In this document: positions 22,560 to 34,900 of the stretch, piece after piece | Layout of the letters: each line of letters opens with the position of its first letter | How positions within the stretch are numbered: position 1 is the stretch's first letter | Assembly: GCF_026212465.1 (NCBI RefSeq) | Contig: NC_080053.1 | Location: forward strand, 8,656,959-8,720,958 | DNA: 64,000 bases | DNA from: Amaranthus tricolor | Taxonomy: Eukaryota; Streptophyta; Magnoliopsida; Caryophyllales; Amaranthaceae | Direction of reading: 5' to 3' | Position numbers and translations under genes: made by a program | Notes under the pieces: generated by a model | The model's database searches: none | Told to the model about the DNA's origin: nothing | What the model saw: only the letters and a program-made list of their open reading frames with translations

Positions 22560-24241
22560 ATTTTTTTTTCTTTTTGAGGTTGAATATGGTGTTACTCCAT
22601 GGAAGTAAGCTTATAAAGAAGGAGGAGGATGATCAATTGAATGTAACGGCTTGTAGTAACCTGGATTAGCCGATTTGTTTTTTCGAGGTTCCATTCGCAA
22701 CAAAATAAAGGCAAAAGTTGTATTATGTAAAATTTTTCAAAAGGTGGATCAAGATTTTATTGATAAAGTTCTCAAGAGAGAATGGGTGCTTATTAATAAT
22801 GGTCGCTGAGCACAAACTAGCGATAAAGTCTTTCTTGTAAAGAGTTGAAGATTTTTAAGAAGCTACTACATATAGTAGTTATGGTGATTATTGATTGAGG
22901 AAATCCATCAAAGAAGGGTATTGCTAAGAAAATCAAATTCAAGAAGGCAAGAGTGAGATATTGAAATAAAGTGTGCTACCATTGCAATATGAGAGACAAT
23001 ATCCAATACACTTGCAATAAACTAAAGAACGACCTTTAAAACTTAAAGCTTTTGAAGTAGAAGAAGAATATAGCCATGAAGATTGGTGATGGAGAAAAGC
23101 TCAAATAGAAGAAGATAAAAGTTCTTTTTAAGAAGGTTAAAAGGATAACTTTGAGAAAAGGAGTTACAAAGAAGGTGAGCTTCCAAACATGGGTAATGTG
23201 GGACAAAAGATGAAGGCAAAATGTGATGATGTTGATGATGTGCATGTGCTAATGTTCAAGTGTGATAATAATAGTGATTAGGTGTTTGATTTTGTACACT
23301 TATATCATATTTATAGAAATAGGTGATTTTTTTTACAAAAGTTATTGTTTGCGAAAATTAGTGGGTGTCCTTTCGTAGTGGTAAGAAAGTGGAGTTTTAG
23401 GCCATTAGATACATTAGAAGATGCGCAATGGCATAGTAAGAAACTTAGGAGTGTAAGATAAAATACCTAAGATGATGAGGAATCTAATCTCATTGAGTAT
23501 ATTAGAGATGAAGGGGTACACCATGAATACTCAAAGTTATGGACTTGAAGGGGGAAAAAGTACTTAGAGCACTTGAGAGGTGTGATGGAAAACAACGACT
23601 ATGTGTTGCTAATGAGTGGAGACTTGCATCATAAAAAGGGTGGTGTTAAACTCAAGCCACCAAGAAAGTGGCATTTGATGATGGTGACTACCATGACTAA
23701 TGGTGCAGAAAAAGATGTGATGATAAGTTTTGTTTTAAAGGGGAGGAAGAACTAAATCATGTGTTGCTGACGAGTCTAGGTCACCAAAGAAGGTGACACT
23801 TGACGATGGAGGTAAATTTGGCCCTGAGGATAGATATTTTTAAGAGCCAAATAACTCATACATGGAGGTAACATTGGTCACATCATAGCTGATTCCTTAA
23901 CATGTATTTTCCATGAATAACAATGGATGCAAAGGAATTAAGTAGCCATTGTAATCATGCATCGAACGAAGCCTAATTGTGGCCTAATACAAGGTGCTTC
24001 AACAAAGCATCATAGTGCTAGAACGAGCAAAAATGTGAGTTTTCGATGCATTTTTTCATTTTCATAGTATTGGAGGGCACATAATGTCCTTTTATGACAA
24101 TTCTTTTATCGAATTTGCAGGCTATATAAGGGCCTTATATTAGTGTTGAGAGTGGAATAAAAGGGTAAGGGAAAACAAGTTGAGTGAATTTTTTTGCTTA
24201 AGAGGCTTGTATTGTATTCATCGTGAGAATCCATAGTTGAA
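22560..24241 (+). mobile_element. Decayed non-autonomous Copia, copy B, split by hAT
   Basis: Collinear with the internal region of the Copia element at 46248-47463. Shared features are a gag zinc-knuckle segment at about 22970-23030 (CYHC...N...C, with the third ligand changed from His to Asn), a Lys-rich linker, a short piece matching the pre-integrase region (about 23440-23600), the polypurine area, and LTR-like sequence from about 23830. Reading frames are broken by many stops. Its LTR resumes at 27966 after the hAT insertion. A matching 5' LTR was not recognised. Confidence 0.7.
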
Positions 24242-27200
24242 CTCCTAGTGATGGCCACGGGGCGGGTTACCCGGAACCGAACCGGTCCCGAACCGCTTGG
24301 AACCGGATCCGGAACCGGAACAGTTTGCGATAGGTTCCGTACCGCCCCGAACCGCGGAACCGTGAAACCGTCGGAAAAAAAGTTGTCGGAACCGTGAAAC
24401 CGCCGGAAAAAAACTGCATGAACCGGACCTAAGAACCGCGGGTTGGAACCGGAACCGGTCCGGTTGAACCGGTCCAACGGTTCCATGGAACCAGAACCGG
24501 AACCGGTCCAACGGTTCCATGGAACCGGGACCAGTCCGGGTGAACCGGCCCACCGGTTCCATGGAACCGTGAAAAGAGCCGTTGGAAACTAGCCGTTTCT
24601 AGCCGTTGGGATTTTTCTATAAATACCCACCACTTTCAATCATTTTCATTCACAACTCATCTCTTCTCCTACTCTCTCTACTTACTCTCTCTACTTAATT
24701 CTTTAATTACGCAATTATTCTCTTAATTACATAATTAGTCTTTTAATTATTTCCTAATTTAGTTAATTACATAATTAGTCTATTAATTATTTATTTATTT
24801 CTTAATTCAATTATTATTACAATATTATCAATCATGTCTTCTTTTTTGAAAAAAGCCTCAAAAAAAGTTACTAAAGTGGCAAAATCATTAGAAGGTTCTA
24901 GCTCCTCCAAAAGAAAGGCCACTTCTACTCCGTCGGTATCAACAACATCTTCGATTAGTAATTATAATTATGAACCAAATTATCCAGAAGGGTATGACCC
25001 AAAATTACATAATTATGCAGAAGAAGTGGAAAGAGAAATACAAATTGATGAAGAAGAAGAACAAGAAGACGAACCAACAACCCCTATTGGGATACATGTA
25101 TCTCGACAGTCATCAACAAGATCACATGAAGAACAACTACAAGAACAACAACAAAGACAAGCTCGTGGTAAACGAGTCAATTTCCAAACTATCGGTTAGT
25201 TTTATAATTTTATTCTTCAAATTAATTAAATTTTAAATTATTTATTTATTTAATTATAGTTTTATAATTTAAAATTATTTATTTAGATGAAGATGAACCA
25301 ATAAGACAACCTTTTCCGGCAATGCCACCTCCTGGTGGTAGAGCTGTTTCACATGTGTGGTCATATTTTACAAAAGAACCAACCGACAATCCAGATGTTT
25401 TCTTATGCACTTGTCAAATTTGTGAAAGTCAAGGAGTAAAGCCCTTAGTTGCATACAGTTTCGCCAGAGATAAATACTTTTTAAGTTTTTTATACATACA
25501 TTATATATTCATATTTTATAAAAATTTATTTATTGTGTTTTGTGAATACATGTTAGGTGGTGGTACGGGATCTTTTAACAAACATTTGGCAAAGAAGCAT
25601 GGAATCACAAAAGAAACTCATGCAGCAAGCGGCAGCGGGACCACAAGTGGAAGCCGACAGTGGGACATTCCCAGCACAGGTATGCCTTTTAAATATAATC
25701 GTAATGATATGATTGATGAATTTTCTAAGTATGTAATTTGTGATGAATTGCCTTTTAACCACGGTGAAAGTAGGGCACACGAGCGTTTCACTAGAAAAAC
25801 TTTGCAACCACAATATAGAGCAATCCCTAGGAGCACTCTTAAAAGACGCACAATTAAATTGTATGAATCAATGCGCTATGAATTAGTTGAAATGTTTAAA
25901 TCTTTTAATGGTAGGGTTAGCATAACAACTGACATTTGGTCTGCTCCCCCACATTTAGAATCTTATATGTGTGTAACAGCACATTGGATAGATCAAAATT
26001 GGATTATTCAAAAAAGAATAATTGCTTTTGAGACAATTCCAGAAAGACATACCGGTGAAAACATAAAATATAGATTAGTAGAGATATGTAGAGAATGGAA
26101 CTTATTAGATAAGATATTTTGTTGTTCTATTGATAATGCAACCGCTAACATTAAATGTATAGAACTTTTATTTAACGAACCTGCATTTAGTTTTATCCTT
26201 GGGGGTAGCTTATTACACATACGTTGTTGTGCGCATATAGTTAACTTATCTTACCAAGCAGGTATAAAACAATTAAGCGATTTATTAGATCCAATTAGAG
26301 ATATAGTGAAGTGGCTTAGGATTGGAAAGATAAAGAGACGATATAAACAATTATGTGACCAATATCAACTAAAAAAAGTATATTGGTCATTAGATACTTC
26401 TACACGTTGGGGCTCAACCAACGATTTATTAAGAAAGGCGATTGCTTATCGTCTAGTTATAACACAACTGTATAGTGAGTGTACAGATAGCTATATAGAT
26501 GATGACACTTGGGAATTAGCTATAAGTGTACATAAAATATTAGAAGCGTATGACCACGCAACTAAGATTTTTTCATATGTTTATGAACCGAACGTTCACT
26601 TAGTAATAAGTGAGTGTATTACTATTTTTTATCATTTCCTTAAACATACGCATGATGATACTAACCCATATTTGAAGCCGATTCTTGCAGATATGATGGA
26701 AAAATGGAAGGCATATTTTTCCGATTTTCCTTATATTTATGGAATGGCAACCATTTTAGACCCATGTTTTAAAATTGAAGTCCTTACTAAAGTAATAGGA
26801 TTTTACTACCAATCGTTAGATCGCCCGCCTACTGATGTACATAATTATGTTAGAACATGTAAAAAACTTTTAGCAGAACTATATGATTATTACGCTAGTG
26901 TATATAACCCAAAACGCGTTACGTCTAGGCGTGCTAGCGTTTCGGCACGTCCCTCTTATTATAATTCGGTAATAGCTAATATAATGAGTCAAGATGATAG
27001 TTTTGTAGGATCATCTTCTTCTTCACCCTCCACCTCATATTTAGAATTAGATAGTTATCTTAAACACCACTTTGAAATTGACCAAGGTAGCTATAATATT
27101 TTAGAGTGGTGGAAAGAAAAATCTGTAAAATTTCCCATTTTATCGAGAATTGCAAAGGATATCCTTGCAATTCCTGTGTCAACAATTGCATCGGAGTCTG

Positions 27201-27957
27201 GTTTTAGTGCAGGTAGAAGAGTTTTAGACGAAAAGAGATCTCGTCTTGCTCCACATAGTATTCATATATGTGTTTGCAAGAAAGATTGGGATCAAGCGGA
27301 AATTCGAACACAAGGACTAAGGAATGATGATGATCAAGACGACGATGATGATCCATGGATGATGATGAATACATCTGCATCATCGTCAGGAGGAGAGTCA
27401 GCGGAAGCATCTAACCAACCAGATGATGATGACAAAGATGAATAGGATCAATCGGACAACGATAAATCAACATTCAACAACTATAAATAAAAGGTATGAC
27501 AAAGAACTACGTGGGCTTTGATTCCTTCGGGATACGTAGGCAGCTTAGTATTCCTTTGGGTACTAGGTTCAAGTCCATTTTCTCCCTCTTTTTTTATTAT
27601 TCATCTTTATCGACATTATCATTGATTCGTTTCTTATTAATTTATTTTTTTCATTCTTTTTAGTAAATATTTTAATAATGATGACAACTTGACAAGCAAT
27701 GAATTTCGCTAATAATCAAGTAATCATCAAAGGTACGTCTGCAATATTATAGTATTTTTTTATTATATAAATATTTAAAGAAAAAATAAAAATGGAACCG
27801 ATGGTCCGACCCGCCCGTCCCGTGAGTTGGAACCGCCTCATGAACCGCCAAGGAACCGTTTGGAACCACCCGAAACCGGAACCGGTCGCGACAGGTTCCA
27901 AATGGAACCGGAACCGGGTGGAACCGGAACCGGCCCAACCCGGACCGTGGCCATGCC
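24242..27957 (+). mobile_element. Complete, probably autonomous hAT transposon
   Basis: Ends are TAGTGATGGCCACGG (from 24246) and, inverted, TAGGCATGGCCACGG (to 27960). The octamer TAGTTGAA borders the insert at 24234-24241 and 27958-27965, so by target duplication the element is 24242-27957; the terminal TAG overlaps ambiguously. The related LTR at 46050-46070 shows the uninterrupted site (ccattgttgaatggg), confirming the duplication. Subterminal arrays of GGAACCGG fill 24266-24565 and 27790-27950, strongly GC-rich against AT-rich flanks. The interior encodes one spliced transposase. Short unmutated introns, an intact frame and well-preserved ends all suggest recent activity. Confidence 0.9.
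24834..27445 (+). CDS. hAT-family transposase (zf-BED, hAT dimerisation domain)
   Basis: Exons 24834-25194, 25287-25484 and 25557-27445 join in phase to 815 codons without a stop; introns are 92 and 72 nt, GT-AG. The second intron is a multiple of three and has no in-frame stop, so retention would still give a protein. Order of domains: Ser/Lys-rich N-terminus with an acidic coiled stretch (1-120); BED zinc finger with C163, C166, H196, H201; RNase-H-like core with D312 (TTDIWSAP) and D379 (SIDNATAN); CxxH pair C410/H413 (RCCAHIVNL); C-terminal dimerisation block with the third acidic residue E733 (IASESGFSAGRR) and the following VLDEKRSRL. The tail is Asp-rich. All hallmark residues are present. 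It should bind the element ends and catalyse excision and insertion with 8-bp duplications. Confidence 0.93.
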
Positions 27958-28093
27958 TAGTTGAAGGTTATAGCTTCTAGTGGGTGAGCTACAATGCTAT
28001 AATGGTGAGATTTTATTGTATTGTATAATTATTTTTTTAGTTTTTTTCAACTTATCTTTTAACTCGTCTAAACATTGTTCCTAGTATTTCATA

Positions 28094-28504
28094 CTCCCTC
28101 CGTTCATTAATGTTGTTTCCATTTGCCACTTCGAGTCATTTCATTGTTATTCACCTAAAGAATTTTTCTATTTATATCGCAAGTTTTGGACTTAATGAAC
28201 ATTATTTATCCTAATTTTAATGTTTTATTAATACTTATAATCCCCATATATAACTTCATTTTAACATTTTTATATTGGTTATGGTATCCACTAACTTTTT
28301 AAAACATTGTTTTGATGATTGTGATTCCCTTATTTTTTCAATAATTTTATTTTAATATTTTTTTAATGTTTATCCTCTTGCCCAATTTTTCTTTATTAAC
28401 TTTATTATTTAATAAACTAATATTTCTAACATATAAAAGATTTAAATTTCTTAATTCTAGTAAATATTTATTATGGAAACATTATTAAGGAACGAATGAA
28501 GTTG
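28094..28504. mobile_element. Stowaway-type MITE
   Basis: Left end CTCCCTCCGTTCATTAATGT and right end (reverse complement CAACTTCATTCGTTCC) are inverted and flanked by TA at 28092-28093 and 28505-28506, as expected for Tc1/mariner MITEs. No coding sequence. Confidence 0.7.
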
Positions 28505-28515
28505 TATTAATTTTT

Positions 28516-28964
28516 AGGAAAATTACCAAGTATAATCCAACATTTTTATGATTTTCCTACAGTAATCTCATCTACTAATTAACCATAAATAATCTCAACT
28601 CTATGGGGTATTTGCCTAGAGTAAACTCGGGTCATCGAATGGCCTGTTATAGTAGTTAACCTACCAAAAAAGTAAACAAAAAATTAATGGAAAATTATAG
28701 ACTAATTTGATGATTTAGATAAAACATTCTAAATAACAAAAAAAAATTAGAAATTTATTTTAACAATTTTTATTCATTTTTTTTGACATTTTATTATAAT
28801 TTATCTGTTTTAAAAAATAAAACTTATTATAGTAGGTCATCAGTTACGCTAGTTTACTCTTGAAAAATACCCCATAAAATTAAAATTATATATGATTAAC
28901 TAATAAGTAGAATTATTATAAAAAAATCATAAAAAAACTAAATTATTTCGGCCATATTTTTCCT
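28516..28964. mobile_element. Foldback MITE, family F (copy at 28.5 kb)
   Basis: Arms of about 110 bp pair from AGGAAAATTACC on the left to the inverse at the right end, through blocks such as CTACAGTAATCTCATC, AACCATAAATAATCTC and GGGGTATTTGCC. AATTTTT flanks both sides (28509-28515, 28965-28971). Related copies are at 55798-56213 and, in part, near 6799 and 22110. Confidence 0.7.
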
Positions 28965-29295
28965 AATTTTTATGTCCGTAGTCCTTTTTACTTGGTTTAC
29001 CCACAAATTAAAGTTGACGTGACATACCCAAATTGAGATCTTCCCAAAACGTTTTTCCAAATTTTCTTAATATTTCATAAAAAAGGTTTGACTTTAATTG
29101 TTATTGTGGAAAGTAAACGAGGAAAGCACACAATAGAATATAGTGGCTGTGAGTCTGTGACACATTTTAAACATGGGAATATAAATACGTCTTTTTTTTT
29201 TTATCTTCCAACAACCTAAGGGCGGAAAAGTTTCTCAGGGCTACACATAACTCATAAGTCACAACTTCAAATCGGATCATAGATGTCATATTCAA

Positions 29296-29690
29296 ATTGA
29301 AACAACATAATAAAAAGACTCAAAATATTTTATGTGTCGGGTAGCCTTGTTATATGAAAGAATTTTATTGGTAAATATTAATTTATATGTCAAATAAAAT
29401 TAACTAATTTGTTACTTTTAACTTTTTTAAAAATTAATTAAACTGAGTAATTTACCACTTTTACAAACTTAATAAATTGAATGATTGAAACAATATAATA
29501 AAAAGACTCAAAAAATTTTACGTGCTGGTTTTATGTAACTCCGTTATATGAACGAATTTTATTATTATATGTTGGTTTACGTGTCAAATAAAATTAACCA
29601 ATCTGTTATTTTTAACTTTTCAAAAAATTAACTAAATTGAATAATTTACCATTTTAAAAAAGATAATAGATTAAATAATTTGGGTTAAGA
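29296..29690. repeat. Two-copy tandem repeat, 188-bp period
   Basis: The block starting ATTGAAACAACATAATAAAA at 29296 recurs at 29484 (ATTGAAACAATATAATAAAA) with the same order of internal words. It is AT-rich with no coding potential. Confidence 0.75.
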
Positions 29691-31027
<1,337 letters not shown>

Positions 31028-31029
<2 letters not shown>

Positions 31030-31982
31030 ATTAAAAAAAACTACATAAAAAAATTCTAAAATTGGTTGATCAGTTGCCTAAAACGAGTGACATGTTTCTA
31101 ATATTTCACAAATATTCTATTTGAATTTACTTCACATTGTCATTTACCAGCTGAACTCCTTATTTTTAAGTTTTGAATTCACAAATGTTTTAGAAAGTAA
31201 CTTTTTGATTTTTAAAGAGATAGTAGTGTAATAGAGTGTGGTATGAGAATATTTATATAGAATGTACTTAAGAACATTTTAATAATTTAAATAAAAAAAA
31301 TAGCGATATAATAGAAAGAGCAAAAATATTAAAAAAAAAAAACAATTCAAGGAAAAAATGACCACAAATAAGAATGGAAATGTTTTATGCCACATTATAC
31401 ACGTTTGGGGGTAAAAACAATAATTGAATTTTCCACTAACCAAATATTGGATTTGTAACTTTTAGAAATTTGGTTAAAAACAAAAACCTTTTAGAAATTT
31501 GCTTTGTGGGTTAGCTAGTTTTAATTTGGTTAAATAAAAATTGTATTTATTTGTATTTTCCATTAAATATCTTTATTATGTTTATTTTCCATTATGTTAG
31601 AAATGTAGAGAAACATAATAATTTTTATTATGTTTCTAACATAGTAAACAATGAATAACATATGAATCTTAAAAGTCTCATATTAAAACTGGGCAAATCC
31701 AATTCCGTTAAGACAAGTAGCTACATCCTTTCTTTGTGGTTGCCAATCCCTTCCAAGATTTCCCCTTTCCATCCATCTTCCCTCCTCTTACTTATCCCTC
31801 TCCTACCTCCTGTCACTGTGATTTCTCTATATTTCGTCTTCCTCCGTCCAAAGAGTCAATCTTTCTGTCTCGATCTTCACTCCTCTCACCAATTGACTTA
31901 TATATTTAATTTATCTGCAAACACAAACTTTCAAATGCTACCCTCTTAAAAACCTAAGAAGGACTAATCTTTTCTTCTTTCA
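31028..31982 (+). promoter_or_regulatory. MGD1 upstream region and likely leader
   Basis: A pyrimidine-rich segment (about 31735-31880) has the look of a plant 5' leader. An alternative TATA-like TTATATATTTAA lies at about 31899-31910, which would give a leader of only about 45 nt. An upstream ATG frame (31662-31949) exists but would be transcribed only if the start site is far upstream. No light-response element is claimed. Confidence 0.4.
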
Positions 31983-34900
31983 ATGGCTCATCCTTCAACA
32001 ACTTCAGAGCCCTCTAATTTGATTGATTGTGTGTCAAAATTGGGTCATTTTGCTTTGAATTCTAGTTTTCAGAGTCATAGCTCAAATGGGCATTCCTCAT
32101 TTGCTCCTGATTTTATGTATTTTAGTGGTTTAAGCTCTCAAAACAAGTATAAGTTTGCTAATTCATTGGGTTTTAGTAATGGGGGTTCTAGATTTAAGAG
32201 GGTTTTGAGTGATTTTAATAGGGCTATTAGGCTTCATTGTGATAGAATCCCACTTGGGTTTTCTTCAATTGGTGTTAATTCTGGGGAAAGTAATGGGGTT
32301 AGTGATAATGAACATGGAGGTTTGGAGGATGTTAGAGAGCCTGTCAATGGGGTTGTTGAGCCTGAAGCTCCTAAAAGAGTGCTTATTTTGATGAGTGATA
32401 CTGGGGGTGGTCACAGGGCTTCAGCTGAAGCTATCAAAGCTGCTTTCAATGAGGAGTTTGGTGATAATTATCAGGTCTAATTTTAATTTCTTCTCTTTTA
32501 TTATGCATTATTTGATTTTATTTATGATTTTTATACACCAAGAGTGAATTTTGATACATTTTTGTGATCAATACATTTGCCTGCTGTTAATGTAAGCTTG
32601 GCATCAAGAAAGTTGATATTACGTTTTTAAGTTGATGGTATACTTAATTATATACTTCTCTTGTTGCATAATGTTGTTGACATGTCCTATAACATATCAT
32701 TCCTAACAATGATGTTATTAGGTGGCTCTCACCTAGGCAAGGCGCGGTTTGAGTGTCTGATGTGGCAACCTTAGTCCTTAACCTTTGTTAGTGATGATAA
32801 ATATATTGTTTTCAGTTGACCCTTAACATCATCCACAATATGGTATAAATAAGACGTGCTCATGATTTAATGAGAAATTTTAATGTACATCAACACTTCA
32901 TTGCGAGTTCGAAATGTTTTTGAAAAGTGTGTAGTTGATGATAAAGTTATTCTGACTTAGTGGTTTGTTCAAAAGAAGGATAATTCCAAGTATAAAGAAC
33001 ATAATGAAATGCTTAAAATGAAAAGTGTATATGGAATGGAAGATGTTCAAGTACTATTGAGGTTGAGCGTGAGTTTAGCAAGTTTATGATTGAAATAAAG
33101 ATGACATTGTGATTAGGTAAGTAAACTGCATTTAGTTATTGTGAAAGTAATTTATAACTTTTTGTTGACATAGAATTGTTTTGTTGTGAAATTATAATTT
33201 TTCCTTCACTTGGTCTGTAACTGTGTGCCTATTTGAGATGTGTGAAAAGCATGGTTGCATACATGTAATTATCAGTTGATTGTATCGCTTTTAAATAGTG
33301 GTAGTTGCAGGTTTTTGTTACAGATTTGTGGTCTGAACATACTCCTTGGCCTTTCAATCAATTACCAAAGAGTTATAACTTCTTGGTGAAACATGGCCCT
33401 CTCTGGAAAATGACGTATTATGGTACTGCCCCTCGTGTAATCCATCAATCTAATTTTGCTGCAACATCTACATTTATAGCACGGTGAGTAATTATGCTAC
33501 TATGTTTTTATTTGGGTCAAGGCCTCAAAAATACGCCATTGTAATGCTTTAGAGTAAATTCTAGGTAGTTGTGGTGGGGTGTGAGAGAAATTCATGATTT
33601 AGCTAGAGAAAATGACATGATTGAGAGATCACGTCCTATTATTATCTTTTCTTACATACTACACATAAATGCTTTGTCTTTGCAGTTTTCGTCTCAATAA
33701 TAGCTAAACATGAAAGTCTGCAATGATGTAGGATCCGATGTGACAAACAGAGTTTTGCACTTTCAAGTTTTTAGATGTACGTTAAAGGGATGGAAGGTGA
33801 GAGTATAGCATCTGAGTTGGGGCGTTTTGAATGGTAAAGGTGGAAGCTTCTTGTTATTAAAAATAAGGGATATGGACGATGAAGGACATTTCGTTCAAGT
33901 TTAAATTAGTTTTTCATGGGTGTTAGGCCTTTATGTAGGCTCAAGATAATGCTAAAATAGGCCTTAGCCCGCCTAATCAATTTATTCCCTAGACCCTAAT
34001 TGCTATTTTTTTGCTTTTTGATGTTTGAATTGAGACTCTTGACTATGATATGGCTGGTTTATGAACAACACTCGTGGATGTTGGGACTTTTTGCTTTTAA
34101 ATGAAAATTTTTGCTACCTTAGAGCTACTTTTTATGTATATTATTGGTTGAGAGGTTTGGTTTCATTTGGTGTTACTAACTTATTAATGATTGAATTGAT
34201 GTTCATAATTAATAATTTCTACATTATTGACTGTGAAAATTATTGAGTTTTTTCATTTGGTGTTATGAATTGTTATGGTTTTGAAACTGTTACTATATAA
34301 TGTGTACATGATCAAAACTCTTCTCGGTGTTGCTTTATTAAATGAGGATCATTGTTACTGTCTACTTGGTGTTTTTTTTTAATATAATAAATTGATTATT
34401 TTAGTGTATTTTTTTATTAAGTTTGTCAATTCATAAAAATAAGGGAAAAAGGGCCACAAATAATTGGTACTTATATATTTATTTTTTGAATAATAAAAAA
34501 ATTTTTAGAAGATAAATGAATTTTAATTTCTCTTTTTACATTTAAAATGACTAAACAATATACATAAGCAATCACAACTTTTTATTTTGCAAAATTGTAG
34601 AATCATTTAATTCTACGATTCGATTCTACGATCCAATTCTGAGAGTTGTTTCTGATTTAAGTTAGAATTATGATTTTAACAACCTTGGTTACAATGAAAT
34701 TGAATGGCACCAATTTAAACTTGACTGAGAGGTTGGTCTTTCATTCTAAGATTAGACTCAAATGTTGATGGATCGTTAAAGAATTGAAATCATGACTTAC
34801 GCCTTGTGGACTTCGAAGTGTGAAGCCACTTGACCTTTTACTTCTTGGAATAGTCTTTTGCTCTGGGCTTGCTTCTTCGTACGACAATCTGATCTTTCTT

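Noticed and set aside
24106..24562. Two minus-strand open frames rich in Arg, Phe, Gly and Pro
   Set aside because: They are translations of the GGAACCGG subterminal array of the hAT element. The same applies to frames at 27716-27980 and 55457-55699.
31662..31949. 95-codon frame before MGD1, considered as an upstream gene or long uORF
   Set aside because: It overlaps pyrimidine-rich leader sequence and shows no conserved motif; its ATG is probably upstream of the transcription start.
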